NCBI GenBank assembly: GCA_016861185.1 | Contig: BOKW01000007.1 | Location: forward strand, 62,001 to 126,000 | Length of the DNA: 64,000 bases | Direction: 5' to 3' | From: Betaproteobacteria bacterium | GTDB lineage: Bacteria; Pseudomonadota; Gammaproteobacteria; Burkholderiales; Burkholderiaceae_F | Shown: one piece after another, positions 17,865 to 26,461 of the stretch | Layout of the letters: the number at the start of each line of letters is the position of its first letter | How positions within the stretch are numbered: position 1 is the stretch's first letter | Notes under the pieces: model-generated | Told to the model about the DNA's origin: nothing | Database searches by the model: none | Seen by the model: only the letters and a program-made list of their open reading frames with translations | Program-made: the position numbers and the translations under genes

Positions 17865-19190
17865 ATGTCCGACCCGATCCAGCTTCCCGCCGAGCACCCG
17901 CTGCGGCGCCGGCTCGCCGACGAGGTTCACGCGCGCCCGCCGGTGGCCGTCGAGCCGCCGGCCGCAGTCTCGTGCATCGCCTTGCTGCGCGGCGCGGACG
18001 AGGGCGACGACCTCGCGCCGCTGCGCGCGCTGCTCGCCCGACGCGGACGAGAGCTCGACACCCCGCGGAACCCGCACGTCGTCGTCGAGCTCGATGCGCT
18101 GCGTGTGAAGTGGGAGCGCCACAGCGAGTTCACGAGCTACACGCTGATCCGGCCGCTCGCGACCCGGGACTTCGCGGCGCCGCCGGCGCTCGTCACCGCG
18201 TTCGACGCCGTGCCGGCCGACTGGCTCGCATCGCTGCCCGGGCAGACGATCAAGGCGATCGACGTGACTTTCCTGCCCGCAGGCGAGCGCGACCCGTCGA
18301 CCGAAGCGCTCGCGCGGCTCTTTTCCGGGCCGACGCTGGTCGGCAGCCAGGTGTCCGACGCGGGCGCCTGGGTCTTCACCGACTTCCAGTTGACGTCCGA
18401 CGGGCGCGGCCGCTGGCTCGTGCTCGACCGCAAGCTCACGCGCGGCCAGCGCGCGCGCGTCGTGCAGCGGCTGATCGAGATCGGCATCTACCGCGTGATG
18501 GCGATGCTCGCGTTCCCGCTCGCGCGCGAAATGTCGGCGACGCTGACCGTCGCCGAGCAGCGCCTGTCGACGATCGCCGAGCGCATCGCCGAACTCGGCA
18601 CGCGCGCGACCGCGACCGCCGAGGTCGAACGCGAACAGCGCAGGCTGCTCGACGACCTGACCCAGCTTGCCGCCGAAATGGAGAAGGCGGTCGCGCAGAG
18701 CGCGTTCCGCTTCTCCGCGTCGAAGGCGTACTGGGACATCGTCACCAAGCGCGTCGCGGAGCTGCGCGAGGAGCGCATCGGCGGCATCCCGACGATCGGC
18801 GAGTTCCTGTCGCGCCGGCTCGAGCCGGCGATCAACACGGTGCTCGCCGCGGCGCGCCGGCAGCAGGAGCTGTCGGCGCGCATCGCACGCGCGAGCGAGC
18901 TGCTGCGCACGCGCGTGGACATCGCGCGCGAGGAGCAGAACTCGCAACTGCTCGCCGCGATGGAACGGCGCGGCAAGCTGTCGCTGCGGCTGCAGCAGAC
19001 GGTCGAGGGTCTGTCCGTCGCGGCGATCACCTATTACGCCGTCGGCCTCGTGGGCTACGCGGTCAAGCCGGTGAAGTCCGTGTGGCCCGCGCTGAATCCC
19101 GACTGGATCACTGCCGCCGCGATCCCCGTGCTCGCCTGGCTGGTCTGGCGGGGCGTGCGCAAGATCCGCAAGGAGCTGGCCACCGTCTGA
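17865..19190 (+). CDS. DUF3422 family membrane protein
   Basis: Unknown function. The ATG at 17865 gives 441 aa beginning MSDPIQLPAEHPLRRRLADEVHARPP, the family hallmark. A soluble part (residues 1-230, with HVVVELDALRVKWERHSEFTSYT and VTFLPAGERDPSTE) is followed by a long helical segment rich in Arg/Glu (about 235-385, likely coiled coil). A C-terminal membrane hairpin follows (VEGLSVAAITYYAVGLVGYAVK and ITAAAIPVLAWLVWRGVRKIRKE). That layout suggests an inner-membrane-anchored protein with a cytoplasmic head. Confidence 0.85.
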   Translation: MSDPIQLPAEHPLRRRLADEVHARPPVAVEPPAAVSCIALLRGADEGDDLAPLRALLARRGRELDTPRNPHVVVELDALRVKWERHSEFTSYTLIRPLATRDFAAPPALVTAFDAVPADWLASLPGQTIKAIDVTFLPAGERDPSTEALARLFSGPTLVGSQVSDAGAWVFTDFQLTSDGRGRWLVLDRKLTRGQRARVVQRLIEIGIYRVMAMLAFPLAREMSATLTVAEQRLSTIAERIAELGTRATATAEVEREQRRLLDDLTQLAAEMEKAVAQSAFRFSASKAYWDIVTKRVAELREERIGGIPTIGEFLSRRLEPAINTVLAAARRQQELSARIARASELLRTRVDIAREEQNSQLLAAMERRGKLSLRLQQTVEGLSVAAITYYAVGLVGYAVKPVKSVWPALNPDWITAAAIPVLAWLVWRGVRKIRKELATV

Positions 19191-19301
19191 CCGCCGCGAT
19201 TTGCGCGGCGATCAGTGGCCTTTTCCGGGCGCTGCACGAGGCCGCCGGACATCACCATCGACGCCATCCCAGCCGTGATGTGCGGGCGACGGAGCGGAAC
19301 G

Positions 19302-19583
19302 ATGGAGTTCGACACGATCCACAACCACCACGAACGTCCGGTGATCGCCGAGGTCGTGCGCGTCGCGCGCGAGCGCGGTCTCACGGATCAGCGGCTGCTT
19401 GCCGATGTCGCCTGCGTTGCGCTGAACCGGCTGCCGCCGCGCTATATCCGCCACGACGTGGACTTCGCCTTCTACCTCACCGACGACGAGCGGCGCGCCA
19501 ACGCCGAAGCGGTCGAACGCGCCGTCGCGCAGGCCTTCGACTTTGTGCTCGCGCGCGAACGCGACCGCAAGCGCGCCGCCTGA
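19302..19583 (+). CDS. ComFB-domain (late competence) small protein
   Basis: A 93-residue protein with the ComFB pattern: MEFDTIHNHHERPVIAEVVRVARERG, then a DVACVALNRLPPRYIRHDVDFAFYLTDDE core. The ATG at 19302 (behind GGAGC) is chosen over an upstream frame opening. ComFB proteins are found next to competence or cyclic-dinucleotide genes, but their role is poorly known. It stands alone here between DUF3422 and a convergent WYL regulator. Confidence 0.75.
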   Translation: MEFDTIHNHHERPVIAEVVRVARERGLTDQRLLADVACVALNRLPPRYIRHDVDFAFYLTDDERRANAEAVERAVAQAFDFVLARERDRKRAA

Positions 19584-19590
19584 TCCGCGG

Positions 19591-20271
19591 CTACTCCTCC
19601 TGCATCCGGCGCAGATAGTCCGGCAGGCGCCGGCCGCTTTCGTCGGGGTAGGGCTCGTCGAGCACGGCAAGCCGCGTCACGCGGTCGAGCCTGAAATTGC
19701 GGAAGTCGCCGCGCAGCTCGCACCACGCGCCGAGCGACCACGCGTCGCCCCAGAAGAAGATGCCGAGCGGCCACACGCGCCGCCGCGTCGCCTGCCCGGC
19801 CGCGTCGCGGTAGTCGAGCTCGACGACCCGGCGCGCGCCGATCGCGCGGCGCAGCGCCTCGAGCCGCTCGCCCGGTTTCGGGTCGACGAAAAAATCCGGC
19901 GCGAACAGCCGCGAGCTTTCCAGCGCCGCGCGTTTGTCCTTCGGCAGCGCAGCGGCGATCTTCGCGAGCGCCGAGCGCGCGCCGCCCGCCAGCGCGGGCC
20001 CGCCCCACGACTCGACGAAGCGGGCGCCGATCGCGAGCGCGTCGATCTCGTCGAAGTCGAACATCAGCGGCGGCAGATCGAAGTCCGCGCGGATCCGGTA
20101 GCCCACGCCCGCCTCGCCGTCGATCGGCACGCCCGAGGCGGCGAGATCGGCGACGTCGCGATAGATCGTGCGCTCCGACACCTCGAGCCACTGCGCGAGC
20201 TGCGCGGCCGTCGTCAACCGCCGCCCGCGCAGGTACTGCACGATCTCGAACAGCCGCTCCGCCCGCCTCAT
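19591..20271 (-). CDS. YafY-type transcriptional regulator (HTH + WYL domain)
   Basis: A 226-residue DNA-binding regulator. The N-terminal winged helix reads MRRAERLFEIVQYLRGRRLTTAAQLAQWLEVSERTIYRDVADLAASG. The WYL ligand-binding domain starts around residue 140 (ARRVVELDYRDAAGQATRRRVWPLGIFFWGDAWSLGAWCELRGDFRNFRLDRV); the Trp-Tyr-Leu triad itself is replaced. WYL regulators sense small ligands or nucleic acid. Target unknown. Only 12 nt separate it from the stop of the upstream TfoX_C/Cdd1 gene, with a short repeat between. Confidence 0.9.
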   Translation of the reverse strand: MRRAERLFEIVQYLRGRRLTTAAQLAQWLEVSERTIYRDVADLAASGVPIDGEAGVGYRIRADFDLPPLMFDFDEIDALAIGARFVESWGGPALAGGARSALAKIAAALPKDKRAALESSRLFAPDFFVDPKPGERLEALRRAIGARRVVELDYRDAAGQATRRRVWPLGIFFWGDAWSLGAWCELRGDFRNFRLDRVTRLAVLDEPYPDESGRRLPDYLRRMQEE

Positions 20272-20314
20272 GAAAAATCGGGGTCAGACACCATTTTTCC
20301 AGACACCATTTTTC
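20272..20314 (-). repeat. Short dispersed repeat with 15-bp tandem unit
   Basis: CAGACACCATTTTTC occurs twice in a perfect tandem (20285-20299 and 20300-20314), preceded by GAAAAATCGGGGT. Read on the minus strand this is the GGTGTCTGACCCCGATTTTT-type element that I remember from many proteobacterial genomes near REP-associated transposases. It provides the last codons and the stop of the gene at 20284-20910. Confidence 0.75.
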
Positions 20315-20910
20315 GGCGGACGCGGCGGCCGCGCGCGAGCGCTCGCGACGAAGGTCCCCTCCGCCTGCCGCCGCTTGCGCTCGCGCGTGAAGTGCCACCA
20401 CGGCAGCGCTTCGCCGGTGCGCGCCTGGTGGATCGCGGCGGCGAAGGTGTCCCACACGCACGGATCCTGGCGCTTGCCGGTGAGCCGCTGCAAGCGGAGG
20501 TACAGCGCGTCGGCGTCGCGTCGCGCGAGCTGCGCGACGCTGCGGACGCCGAGCAACTCGAAGTCGCGCAGCATCGCGGGCCCGATGTTGCGCAGCCCGG
20601 CGAGCGAGGCGGTCCGGCTCGCCGGGCGCGGCGCGGGATGCGCATGCTCGTAGTCCTCGACCGCGAGCAGCAACTCGAGCTTGCGCGTGCGTCGGATCTC
20701 GCGCCAGTCGCGCCCTTCGATGGCGCCGGCGAGCGCGTACAGCGCGTTGAGGCTTGTGCGCGGCACCGAGCGCTTCAACGCGACGTACGCGGGAACGGCG
20801 CCGCGCCGGCGCAGGTCCTCCAGGCTTGCGACGCCGACGGCGCGCAACCAGGCCGCGGTCTTCGGGCCGAGCTTCGGCAGATCCTGCAGGCGGGCGGCGT
20901 CGCGCGGCAT
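20284..20910 (-). CDS. TfoX C-terminal domain / Cdd1 (pathogenicity-locus) helix-hairpin-helix fusion
   Basis: A 208-residue protein with two helix-hairpin-helix-type domains. Residues about 6-80 match the TfoX C-terminal domain (LPKLGPKTAAWLRAVGVASLEDLRRRGAVPAYVALKR). Residues about 105-180 match the Cdd1 family (GLRNIGPAMLRDFELLGVRSVAQLARRDADALYLRLQRLTGKRQDPCVWDTFAAAIH, then PWWHFT). Both suggest DNA or protein contact; no catalytic site is seen. The last dozen residues (KNGVWKNGV) and the stop come from a dispersed repeat, so the natural C-terminus was probably displaced. Confidence 0.8.
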   Translation of the reverse strand: MPRDAARLQDLPKLGPKTAAWLRAVGVASLEDLRRRGAVPAYVALKRSVPRTSLNALYALAGAIEGRDWREIRRTRKLELLLAVEDYEHAHPAPRPASRTASLAGLRNIGPAMLRDFELLGVRSVAQLARRDADALYLRLQRLTGKRQDPCVWDTFAAAIHQARTGEALPWWHFTRERKRRQAEGTFVASARARPPRPPKNGVWKNGV

Positions 20911-20920
20911 CGGTCGGCCT

Positions 20921-21214
20921 TCAGCGGACGATCTCGAAGTGTCGCATCCGCGCGTTTTGCATGTCGAGCAGAGCGAAGAACGGTGCGCATTCGGGCGACG
21001 ACTCGGCGGCCTCCATCGCCGCGAGCGCGTGCTTCATGTCGGTCCACTCGGCGATGTCGGCGTAGCGATCGCCGTCGCGCACCGTGCGGCGCGCGACGAA
21101 GCCCGGGCAGCGCGCGAGAAAGCGGTTGCTCGATTCGATGCCCGCGTCGAGCTGCTCGGGCGTCACGCCCGGCAGCAGGGTGAATTCGGCGAACTCGATG
21201 ATCCTGGTCTGCAT
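20921..21214 (-). CDS. Small dimeric alpha/beta-barrel-like protein, unknown
   Basis: A 97-residue protein starting at ATG 21214. It shows a ferredoxin-like, antibiotic-biosynthesis-monooxygenase-like pattern: TRIIEFAEFTLLPGVTPEQLDAGIESSNRFLARCPGFVARRTVRDGDRYADIAEWTDMKHALAAMEAA. Such proteins form dimeric barrels and can bind heme or small aromatics, but no specific activity can be read. It lies 10 nt upstream of the TfoX_C/Cdd1 gene on the same strand, so the two are probably co-transcribed. Confidence 0.7.
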   Translation of the reverse strand: MQTRIIEFAEFTLLPGVTPEQLDAGIESSNRFLARCPGFVARRTVRDGDRYADIAEWTDMKHALAAMEAAESSPECAPFFALLDMQNARMRHFEIVR

Positions 21215-21322
21215 GATGATTCCTCTCGCTGGTTGTACGGATCGGCGCAACGCGTGCGCACGCCGAGCATGGTGCGCGGACGCTCCTGACAGCGTGGTGT
21301 CAGGAGCCGGGCGGAGGAACGG

Positions 21323-22063
21323 TCAGACGAGCAGCGCGATCAGCCAGGGCGCAAGCCAGGGCGCCACCAGCGCGGTGACGAGCGCGGTGAGCCCCATCGC
21401 CAGCCCGGCGAACGCGCCCGCTTCCTCGCTGACGATGAACGCGCGCGCCACGCCCTGCCCGTGCGCAGCGAGCCCGATCGCGAAGCCGCGCGCCGCCCAC
21501 GAGCGCACGCGCAGCGCGTCGAAGACGAAGCGCCCGAGCGCCGCGCCCGCGATGCCGGTCAGCACCACCGACACCGCGGTCAGCGACGGTAGCCCGCCGA
21601 TCTTTTCGCTGATGCCCATCGCGACCGGCGTGGTGACCGATTTCGGGGCGAGCGACGCAAGCGTCACCGGCGACGCGCCGAGCAGCCACGCGATCAGCAC
21701 GGCCGAGACGACCGCGACCACGACGCCGACCGCCAGCCCCGCGGTCAACGCGAACCACGCGCGCTTGAGCTTGCCCGCCTGTTCGGCGAGCGGCACCGCG
21801 AGCGCGACGGTGGCCGGCCCGAGCAGGAAGTGCACGAACTGCGCGCCTTCGAAGTAGGTCGCGTAGTCCGACCGCGTCGCCCACAGCACGACGACCAGCA
21901 GCGCGATGCTGATCGCGACCGGATTCACGAGCGGATTGAAGCGGCTGCGCTTGTACAGCGCGAACGCGAACAGATAAGCGAGCAAGGTCAGCGTCAGCCA
22001 CAGCAGCGGCGAGGCCGACAGATAGACCCAGACGTCCTTGACCGGCGCGAGCGGCGGCGTCAT
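21323..22063 (-). CDS. lrgB: LrgB-family membrane protein
   Basis: A 246-residue inner membrane protein with about seven hydrophobic segments. Family motifs are NPLVNPVAISIALLVVVLW, LLGPATVALAVPLAEQ (around residue 80), LAPKSVTTPVAMGISEKIGGLPSLTAVSVVLTGI and the C-terminal HGQGVARAFIVSEEAGAFAGLAMGL. It starts at ATG 22063, overlapping the lrgA stop (ATGA). LrgAB/CidAB proteins are known as holin-like cell-death modulators. Other LrgAB homologues carry small organic acids (plant PLGG1 moves glycolate and glycerate; bacterial PftAB moves pyruvate). Position beside glcDEF favours the transporter reading. Confidence 0.9.
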   Translation of the reverse strand: MTPPLAPVKDVWVYLSASPLLWLTLTLLAYLFAFALYKRSRFNPLVNPVAISIALLVVVLWATRSDYATYFEGAQFVHFLLGPATVALAVPLAEQAGKLKRAWFALTAGLAVGVVVAVVSAVLIAWLLGASPVTLASLAPKSVTTPVAMGISEKIGGLPSLTAVSVVLTGIAGAALGRFVFDALRVRSWAARGFAIGLAAHGQGVARAFIVSEEAGAFAGLAMGLTALVTALVAPWLAPWLIALLV

Positions 22064-22413
22064 GCGGCATCTTCCTCGTCGCGCGGCCACAGCGCGCGCA
22101 CCGTGAGCGCGGTGGCGGCGAGCGCGAGCACCGTCGAAATGACGAGCGCGACGACGATCGCCGCGCCTTCGTCGGCCAGCCTGCGCCCGTGCACCATCAC
22201 GCCCACGCCCGCCGGCACGAACAGCAGCGACAGGTGCTGCAGCAGCGTCGTTGCGGTGGGACGCAGCGCTTCGAACAGCGCGGGACGCGCGGCGAGTGCG
22301 CCCAGCAGCAGCGCCATGCCGATCACGGGTCCGGGGATCGGCAGCCTGAAGCCGAAGGCCAGCGCTTCGCCGGCGAGTTGGAACGCGAGCAGGGTGGCGA
22401 GCGGGGCGATCAC
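22060..22413 (-). CDS. lrgA: LrgA/CidA-family membrane protein
   Basis: A 117-residue partner of LrgB with four hydrophobic segments. The family motif GFRLPIPGPVIGMALLLGAL is at residues about 22-41 and LQHLSLLFVPAGVGVMVHGRRL around 60-82. It begins at GTG 22413, 37 nt after glcF, and overlaps lrgB by 4 nt. The five genes glcD, glcE, glcF, lrgA, lrgB run in one direction and probably form one transcript. Confidence 0.9.
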   Translation of the reverse strand: MIAPLATLLAFQLAGEALAFGFRLPIPGPVIGMALLLGALAARPALFEALRPTATTLLQHLSLLFVPAGVGVMVHGRRLADEGAAIVVALVISTVLALAATALTVRALWPRDEEDAA

Positions 22414-22450
22414 GGGGTCGATGCGCGGGAAACGCGCCGGGGAGCGGGCG

Positions 22451-23671
22451 CTACCCGAGTCGCCGGTCGAGCCACTCGATCCAGTGCATCACCGGTGTAT
22501 CCGTGCCGCTCGCCAGATGCGCGATGCAGCCGATGTTGGCCGACAGGATCACGTCGGGCTGCGGTGCCTGCAGGTTGGCGAGCTTGCGGTCGCGCAACTG
22601 GTACGACAAGTCCGGCTGCAGCACCGAATACGTGCCGGCCGAGCCGCAGCAGAAGTGCGTTTCGGCGAACGGCAGCACCTCGGCGCCGACCGCGCGCAGC
22701 AGGTCTTCGACCGCGCCGCGGATCTTCTGCGCGTGCTGCAGCGTGCAGGGCGGGTGAAAGACGACGCGTTGCGCGGGCGCCACGCCAAGCCTGCGCTTGA
22801 GTTCGCCCGCCAGCGCCGGCAGCAGCTCCGCGACATCCTTCGTCAGCTCCGCGATGCGCATGGCCTTGTCCGCATACGGCGGATCGTGCTGCAGCAGATA
22901 GCCGTACTCCTTGACCATCGCGCCGCAGCCGGAGGCGTTCATCACGATCGCCTCGCAGCCGGCTTCGACGTGCGGCCACCAGGCGTCGATGTTCCCGCGC
23001 GCATCGGCCAGCCCGCCGTCGTGGTCGTTCAGGTGATAGCGGATCGCCCCGCAACAGCCGGCATTGGCGGGCCGAACGAGTTCGATGCCGAGCGCGTCGA
23101 ACACGCGCGTGGTCGCGGCGTTGATGTTGGGCTGCATCGCCGGCTGAACGCAGCCTTCGAGGAGCAGCATCCTGCGCGGGTGCGAGCGCGTGGGCCATGC
23201 GCCGGCATCCTGCTTCGCCGGCACCTTGGCCTTCAGCGATGCCGGCAGCAACGGGCGCACCGCCTGGCCGAGCTTCATCGCCGGCGCGAACAGCGGGCTG
23301 GTCAACCCTTCCTTCAACGCGCTGCGCAAGAGCCGCGCGCCGAGCGGCCGCGGCACGCGTTCGTCGACGACGCTGCGGCCGATGTCGAGCAGCCGGCCGT
23401 ACTGCACGCCCGACGGGCAGGTCGTCTCGCAGTTGCGGCAGGTGAGGCACCGATCGAGGTGAAGCTGCGTCTTCGCGGTGACGGCGTGCCCTTCGAGCAC
23501 CTGCTTCATCAGGTAGATGCGGCCGCGCGGGCTGTCGAGTTCGTCGCCGAGCAGCTGGTAGGTCGGGCAGGTCGCGGTGCAGAAGCCGCAGTGCACGCAC
23601 TTGCGCAGGATGGCATCGGCCTCGCGGCCTGCGGGCGTGTCCTTGATCCAGTCGGCGAGCGCGGTTTGCAT
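22451..23671 (-). CDS. glcF: Glycolate oxidase iron-sulfur subunit GlcF
   Basis: Electron-transfer subunit of membrane-associated glycolate oxidase. The ATG at 23671 overlaps the glcE stop and gives 406 aa. Two 4Fe-4S motifs stand near the N-terminus: Cys25/28/31 with Cys35 (CVHCGFCTATCP) and Cys75/78/81 with Cys85 (CLTCRNCETTCP). Two CCG domains follow (NAGCCGAIRYHLND and HFCCGSAGTYSVLQPD). Complete. Confidence 0.96.
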   Translation of the reverse strand: MQTALADWIKDTPAGREADAILRKCVHCGFCTATCPTYQLLGDELDSPRGRIYLMKQVLEGHAVTAKTQLHLDRCLTCRNCETTCPSGVQYGRLLDIGRSVVDERVPRPLGARLLRSALKEGLTSPLFAPAMKLGQAVRPLLPASLKAKVPAKQDAGAWPTRSHPRRMLLLEGCVQPAMQPNINAATTRVFDALGIELVRPANAGCCGAIRYHLNDHDGGLADARGNIDAWWPHVEAGCEAIVMNASGCGAMVKEYGYLLQHDPPYADKAMRIAELTKDVAELLPALAGELKRRLGVAPAQRVVFHPPCTLQHAQKIRGAVEDLLRAVGAEVLPFAETHFCCGSAGTYSVLQPDLSYQLRDRKLANLQAPQPDVILSANIGCIAHLASGTDTPVMHWIEWLDRRLG

Positions 23672-24744
23672 CAGAAGTGCGCGTACATCCGCCCGGGATT
23701 GAAGATGCCGGCCGGGTCGAATTCGGCCTTCAGCCGCTGGTGGATCCTCGCGATCGCCGGCTCGAGCGGATGGAAGACGCCGCCGAGGCGGTCGCCGCCG
23801 CGAAAGAGCGTCGCATGTCCGCCGAGTGCAGAGGCGCGCGCGCGGATCGCCGAGGCCGGCGCCGTCGAGCGCAGCCAGCGCAGCGCGCCGCCCCATTCGA
23901 TCAATTGCTCGCCCGGCAGCGCAAGCGGCTCGGCGGTCGAAGGCACCGATAGTCGCCACAGCGGCGCGTTGAAGACGAAGAACGCTTCGGTGTGCTCGCG
24001 GATGCCGCGCCAGAAGCTTGCGGCGCGCGCATCGTCGATGCGCTCGCCGCCCATCCGTTCGCGCGCCGCGCGGATCGCAGCCTGCGCACCCGAAAGCCGC
24101 ACGTGCAGTTCGCCGGCACGCCAGGCGGTCGCCGAGATAGGCAGCGGCTGACCGGCCCATTCGTTCATCCGTCGCAGCGCGGTCGGCTCGTCGAACTCGA
24201 AGCGCAGCGTCGCCTCGGCCACGGGCTTCGGCAGCACCTTCAGCGACGCTTCGGCGATCAGCCCGAGCGTGCCGAGCGAGCCGGCGAGTGCCCGCGCGAC
24301 GTCGTAGCCGGCCACGTTCTTCATCACGGTGCCGCCGAAGGACAGCAGGTTGCCGCGGCCGTCGACGAGCTTCGCGCCAAGCATGTAGTCGCGCACCGCG
24401 CCGGCGGTGGCACGCCTCGGACCGGACAAGCCCGAGGCGACGCAGCCACCGACCGTCGCTGCCGCGCCGAAGTGCGGCGGCTCGAAGGCGAGCATCTGGC
24501 CCTTGCCGTCGAGTTCGGCTTCGAGTTCCGCGAGCGGCATCCCGCAGCGAACCGTGATCACGAGTTCGGTCGGCTCGTAAGCGACGATGCCGTCGCCGCG
24601 GCCGCCATGGCCGCGCGGATCGAGCACGTCGCCGCGCGAAGGATTGCCGTAGAAGTCCTTGGTGCCGCCGGCGCGGATCTGCAGCGGCTGCTTCGCGGCG
24701 GTTGCGGTGCGGATGCGGTCGATCAGCTCGGAAAGCGCGTTCAT
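23671..24744 (-). CDS. glcE: Glycolate oxidase FAD-binding subunit GlcE
   Basis: Smaller flavin subunit of glycolate oxidase, 357 aa. The FAD_binding_4 domain shows LQIRAGGTKDFYGNPSRGDVLDPRG, VGGCVASGLSGPRRATAGAVRDYMLG and GGTVMKNVAGYDVARALAGSLGTLG. The C-terminus ends EFDPAGIFNPGRMYAHF as in the family. It overlaps glcF by 4 nt and follows glcD after 67 nt, which hold a hairpin repeat. Confidence 0.95.
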   Translation of the reverse strand: MNALSELIDRIRTATAAKQPLQIRAGGTKDFYGNPSRGDVLDPRGHGGRGDGIVAYEPTELVITVRCGMPLAELEAELDGKGQMLAFEPPHFGAAATVGGCVASGLSGPRRATAGAVRDYMLGAKLVDGRGNLLSFGGTVMKNVAGYDVARALAGSLGTLGLIAEASLKVLPKPVAEATLRFEFDEPTALRRMNEWAGQPLPISATAWRAGELHVRLSGAQAAIRAARERMGGERIDDARAASFWRGIREHTEAFFVFNAPLWRLSVPSTAEPLALPGEQLIEWGGALRWLRSTAPASAIRARASALGGHATLFRGGDRLGGVFHPLEPAIARIHQRLKAEFDPAGIFNPGRMYAHF

Positions 24745-24756
24745 GTTCTTGTCGCC

Positions 24757-24785
24757 GCTCCCTCTCCCGCATCGGGGGAGAGGGG
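24757..24785. repeat. Hairpin repeat between glcD and glcE
   Basis: CCCTCTCCC, loop GCATCGG, GGGAGAGGG: a 9-bp perfect stem. This CTCCCTCTCCC...GGGAGAGGG palindrome is a familiar intergenic repeat in proteobacteria. It has no T-run, so it more likely stabilises or splits the message than ends it. Confidence 0.7.
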
Positions 24786-24811
24786 ACTTCCATGCGCACG
24801 ATGCTGCGAGT

Positions 24812-26338
24812 TCAAAACCTCGGAATCTCGGGGAACTTCAGCTCGCCGCCATGCACGTGCATCTTGCCGTACTCGGCGCAGCGCGCGAGCGTGGGGATCG
24901 CCTTGCCGGGGTTCAGCAGGCCGGGCGGATCGAACGCGCGCTTGACCGCGAAGAAGGCTTCGAGCGTGGCTCGATCGAACTGCTTGCACATCTGGTTGAT
25001 CTTCTCCACGCCCACGCCGTGCTCGCCGGTCACCGTGCCGCCGACCTCGACCGACAGCTCCAGAATGTCGAAGCCGAATGCCTCGGCGCGCGCGACCGAA
25101 TCCGGGTCGTTCGCGTCGAACATGATCAGCGGGTGCAGGTTGCCGTCGCCGGCGTGGAACACGTTCGCGCAGCGCAGGCCGTAGGTCTGCTCCATCCGCT
25201 GGATCGCCTTCAGCACCTCGCCCAGCCGCTTGCGCGGGATGGTGCCGTCCATGCAGTAGTAGTCGGGCGAGATGCGGCCGACGGCGGGGAACGCCGCCTT
25301 GCGGCCGGCCCAGAAGCGCAGCCGCTCGGCCTCGCTTTCCGAGACCTTCAGTTGCGTCGCGCCGCTTTTCGACAGCACCGCCTTCATGCGCTCGATCTCT
25401 TCGGCGACTTCTTCGGGCGTGCCGTCGGATTCGACCAGCAGGATCGCGGCGGCGCTCGTGTCATAGCCGGCGCGCACGAAGGGCTCGACCGCGCCGACGG
25501 CGGGCTTGTCCATCATCTCCATGCCGGCGGGGATGATGCCGGCGGCGATCACCGCCGCGACCGCGTCGCCGGCCATTTCGATGTCGTCGAACGAGGCCAT
25601 GATCGCCTGGGCGTACTGCGGCTTCGGCACCAGCTTGACCGTCGCCTCGGTGACGACCGCCAGCATGCCCTCGGACCCGACCATCAGCGCGAGCAGGTCG
25701 AAGCCCGGCGCGTCGAGCGCGCGCGATCCGAACTCGACGACCTCGCCTTCGATCGTCACGCCGCGCACCGCGAGCACGTTGTGCACCGTCAGCCCGTACT
25801 TCAGGCAGTGCACGCCGCCGGCGTTTTCGGCGATGTTGCCGCCGATCGTGCAGGCGATCTGGCTCGATGGGTCGGGCGCGTAGTACAGGCCGTGCGGCGC
25901 GGCCGCTTCCGAGATCGCCAGGTTGCGCACGCCCGGCTGAACGACGGCGGTGCGCGCGACCGGATCGATCGCGAGGATCCGGTTGAACTTTGCGAGCGAC
26001 ATCAGCACGCCCGCGTTGTGCGGCAGCGCGCCGCCCGACAGCGACGTACCCGCGCCGCGCGGAACGACCGGCACCTGCATCGAATGGCAGATCTTCAGGA
26101 TCTGCACGACCTGCGCTTCGGTTTCCGGCAGCGCGACCACCATCGGCAGCTGCCGGTACAACGTCAGACCGTCGCACTCGTAGGCGACCGCGTCCTCCTC
26201 GCGGTACAGCACGCAGTGCTCGAGCAGCGCGATACGCAGTGCAGCGACGACCTTGCGTTGGCGCTCGGGGTCGATCGGCCCCGTGCCTTCGAGCGGAAGG
26301 CGCTCAGCGAGCTGTTTGACTTCGGCGGGGTCGTTCAT
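24812..26338 (-). CDS. glcD: Glycolate oxidase catalytic subunit GlcD
   Basis: The larger flavoprotein subunit, 508 aa, which oxidises glycolate (and often D-lactate) to glyoxylate and passes electrons to quinone through GlcEF. The FAD domain shows VVPRGAGTSLSGGALPH, YAPDPSSQIACTIGGNIAENAGGVHCLKYGLTVHNVL and GSEGMLAVVTEATVKLVPKP. The cap domain has GDGNLHPLIMFD and TVTGEHGVGVEKINQM with the conserved His residues, closing with AFDPPGLLNPGKAIPTL. First gene of the glc-lrg transcript, divergent from the cytochrome gene. Confidence 0.96.
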   Translation of the reverse strand: MNDPAEVKQLAERLPLEGTGPIDPERQRKVVAALRIALLEHCVLYREEDAVAYECDGLTLYRQLPMVVALPETEAQVVQILKICHSMQVPVVPRGAGTSLSGGALPHNAGVLMSLAKFNRILAIDPVARTAVVQPGVRNLAISEAAAPHGLYYAPDPSSQIACTIGGNIAENAGGVHCLKYGLTVHNVLAVRGVTIEGEVVEFGSRALDAPGFDLLALMVGSEGMLAVVTEATVKLVPKPQYAQAIMASFDDIEMAGDAVAAVIAAGIIPAGMEMMDKPAVGAVEPFVRAGYDTSAAAILLVESDGTPEEVAEEIERMKAVLSKSGATQLKVSESEAERLRFWAGRKAAFPAVGRISPDYYCMDGTIPRKRLGEVLKAIQRMEQTYGLRCANVFHAGDGNLHPLIMFDANDPDSVARAEAFGFDILELSVEVGGTVTGEHGVGVEKINQMCKQFDRATLEAFFAVKRAFDPPGLLNPGKAIPTLARCAEYGKMHVHGGELKFPEIPRF

Positions 26339-26461
26339 CGCGGACGAAAGCTAGCACAGCGGACGCAGTGCGGCCGCACCGCGCGGGCAAGGCAGCTTTG
26401 ACCGGGCGTCGCGGATTCCGTGCGCTCGGTAAGATGCGCGGGCCTTGCAGGGGAGGAAACC

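Noticed and set aside
21830..24151. 773-codon plus-strand frame over lrgA, glcF and glcE
   Set aside because: Shadow of well-recognised minus-strand genes.
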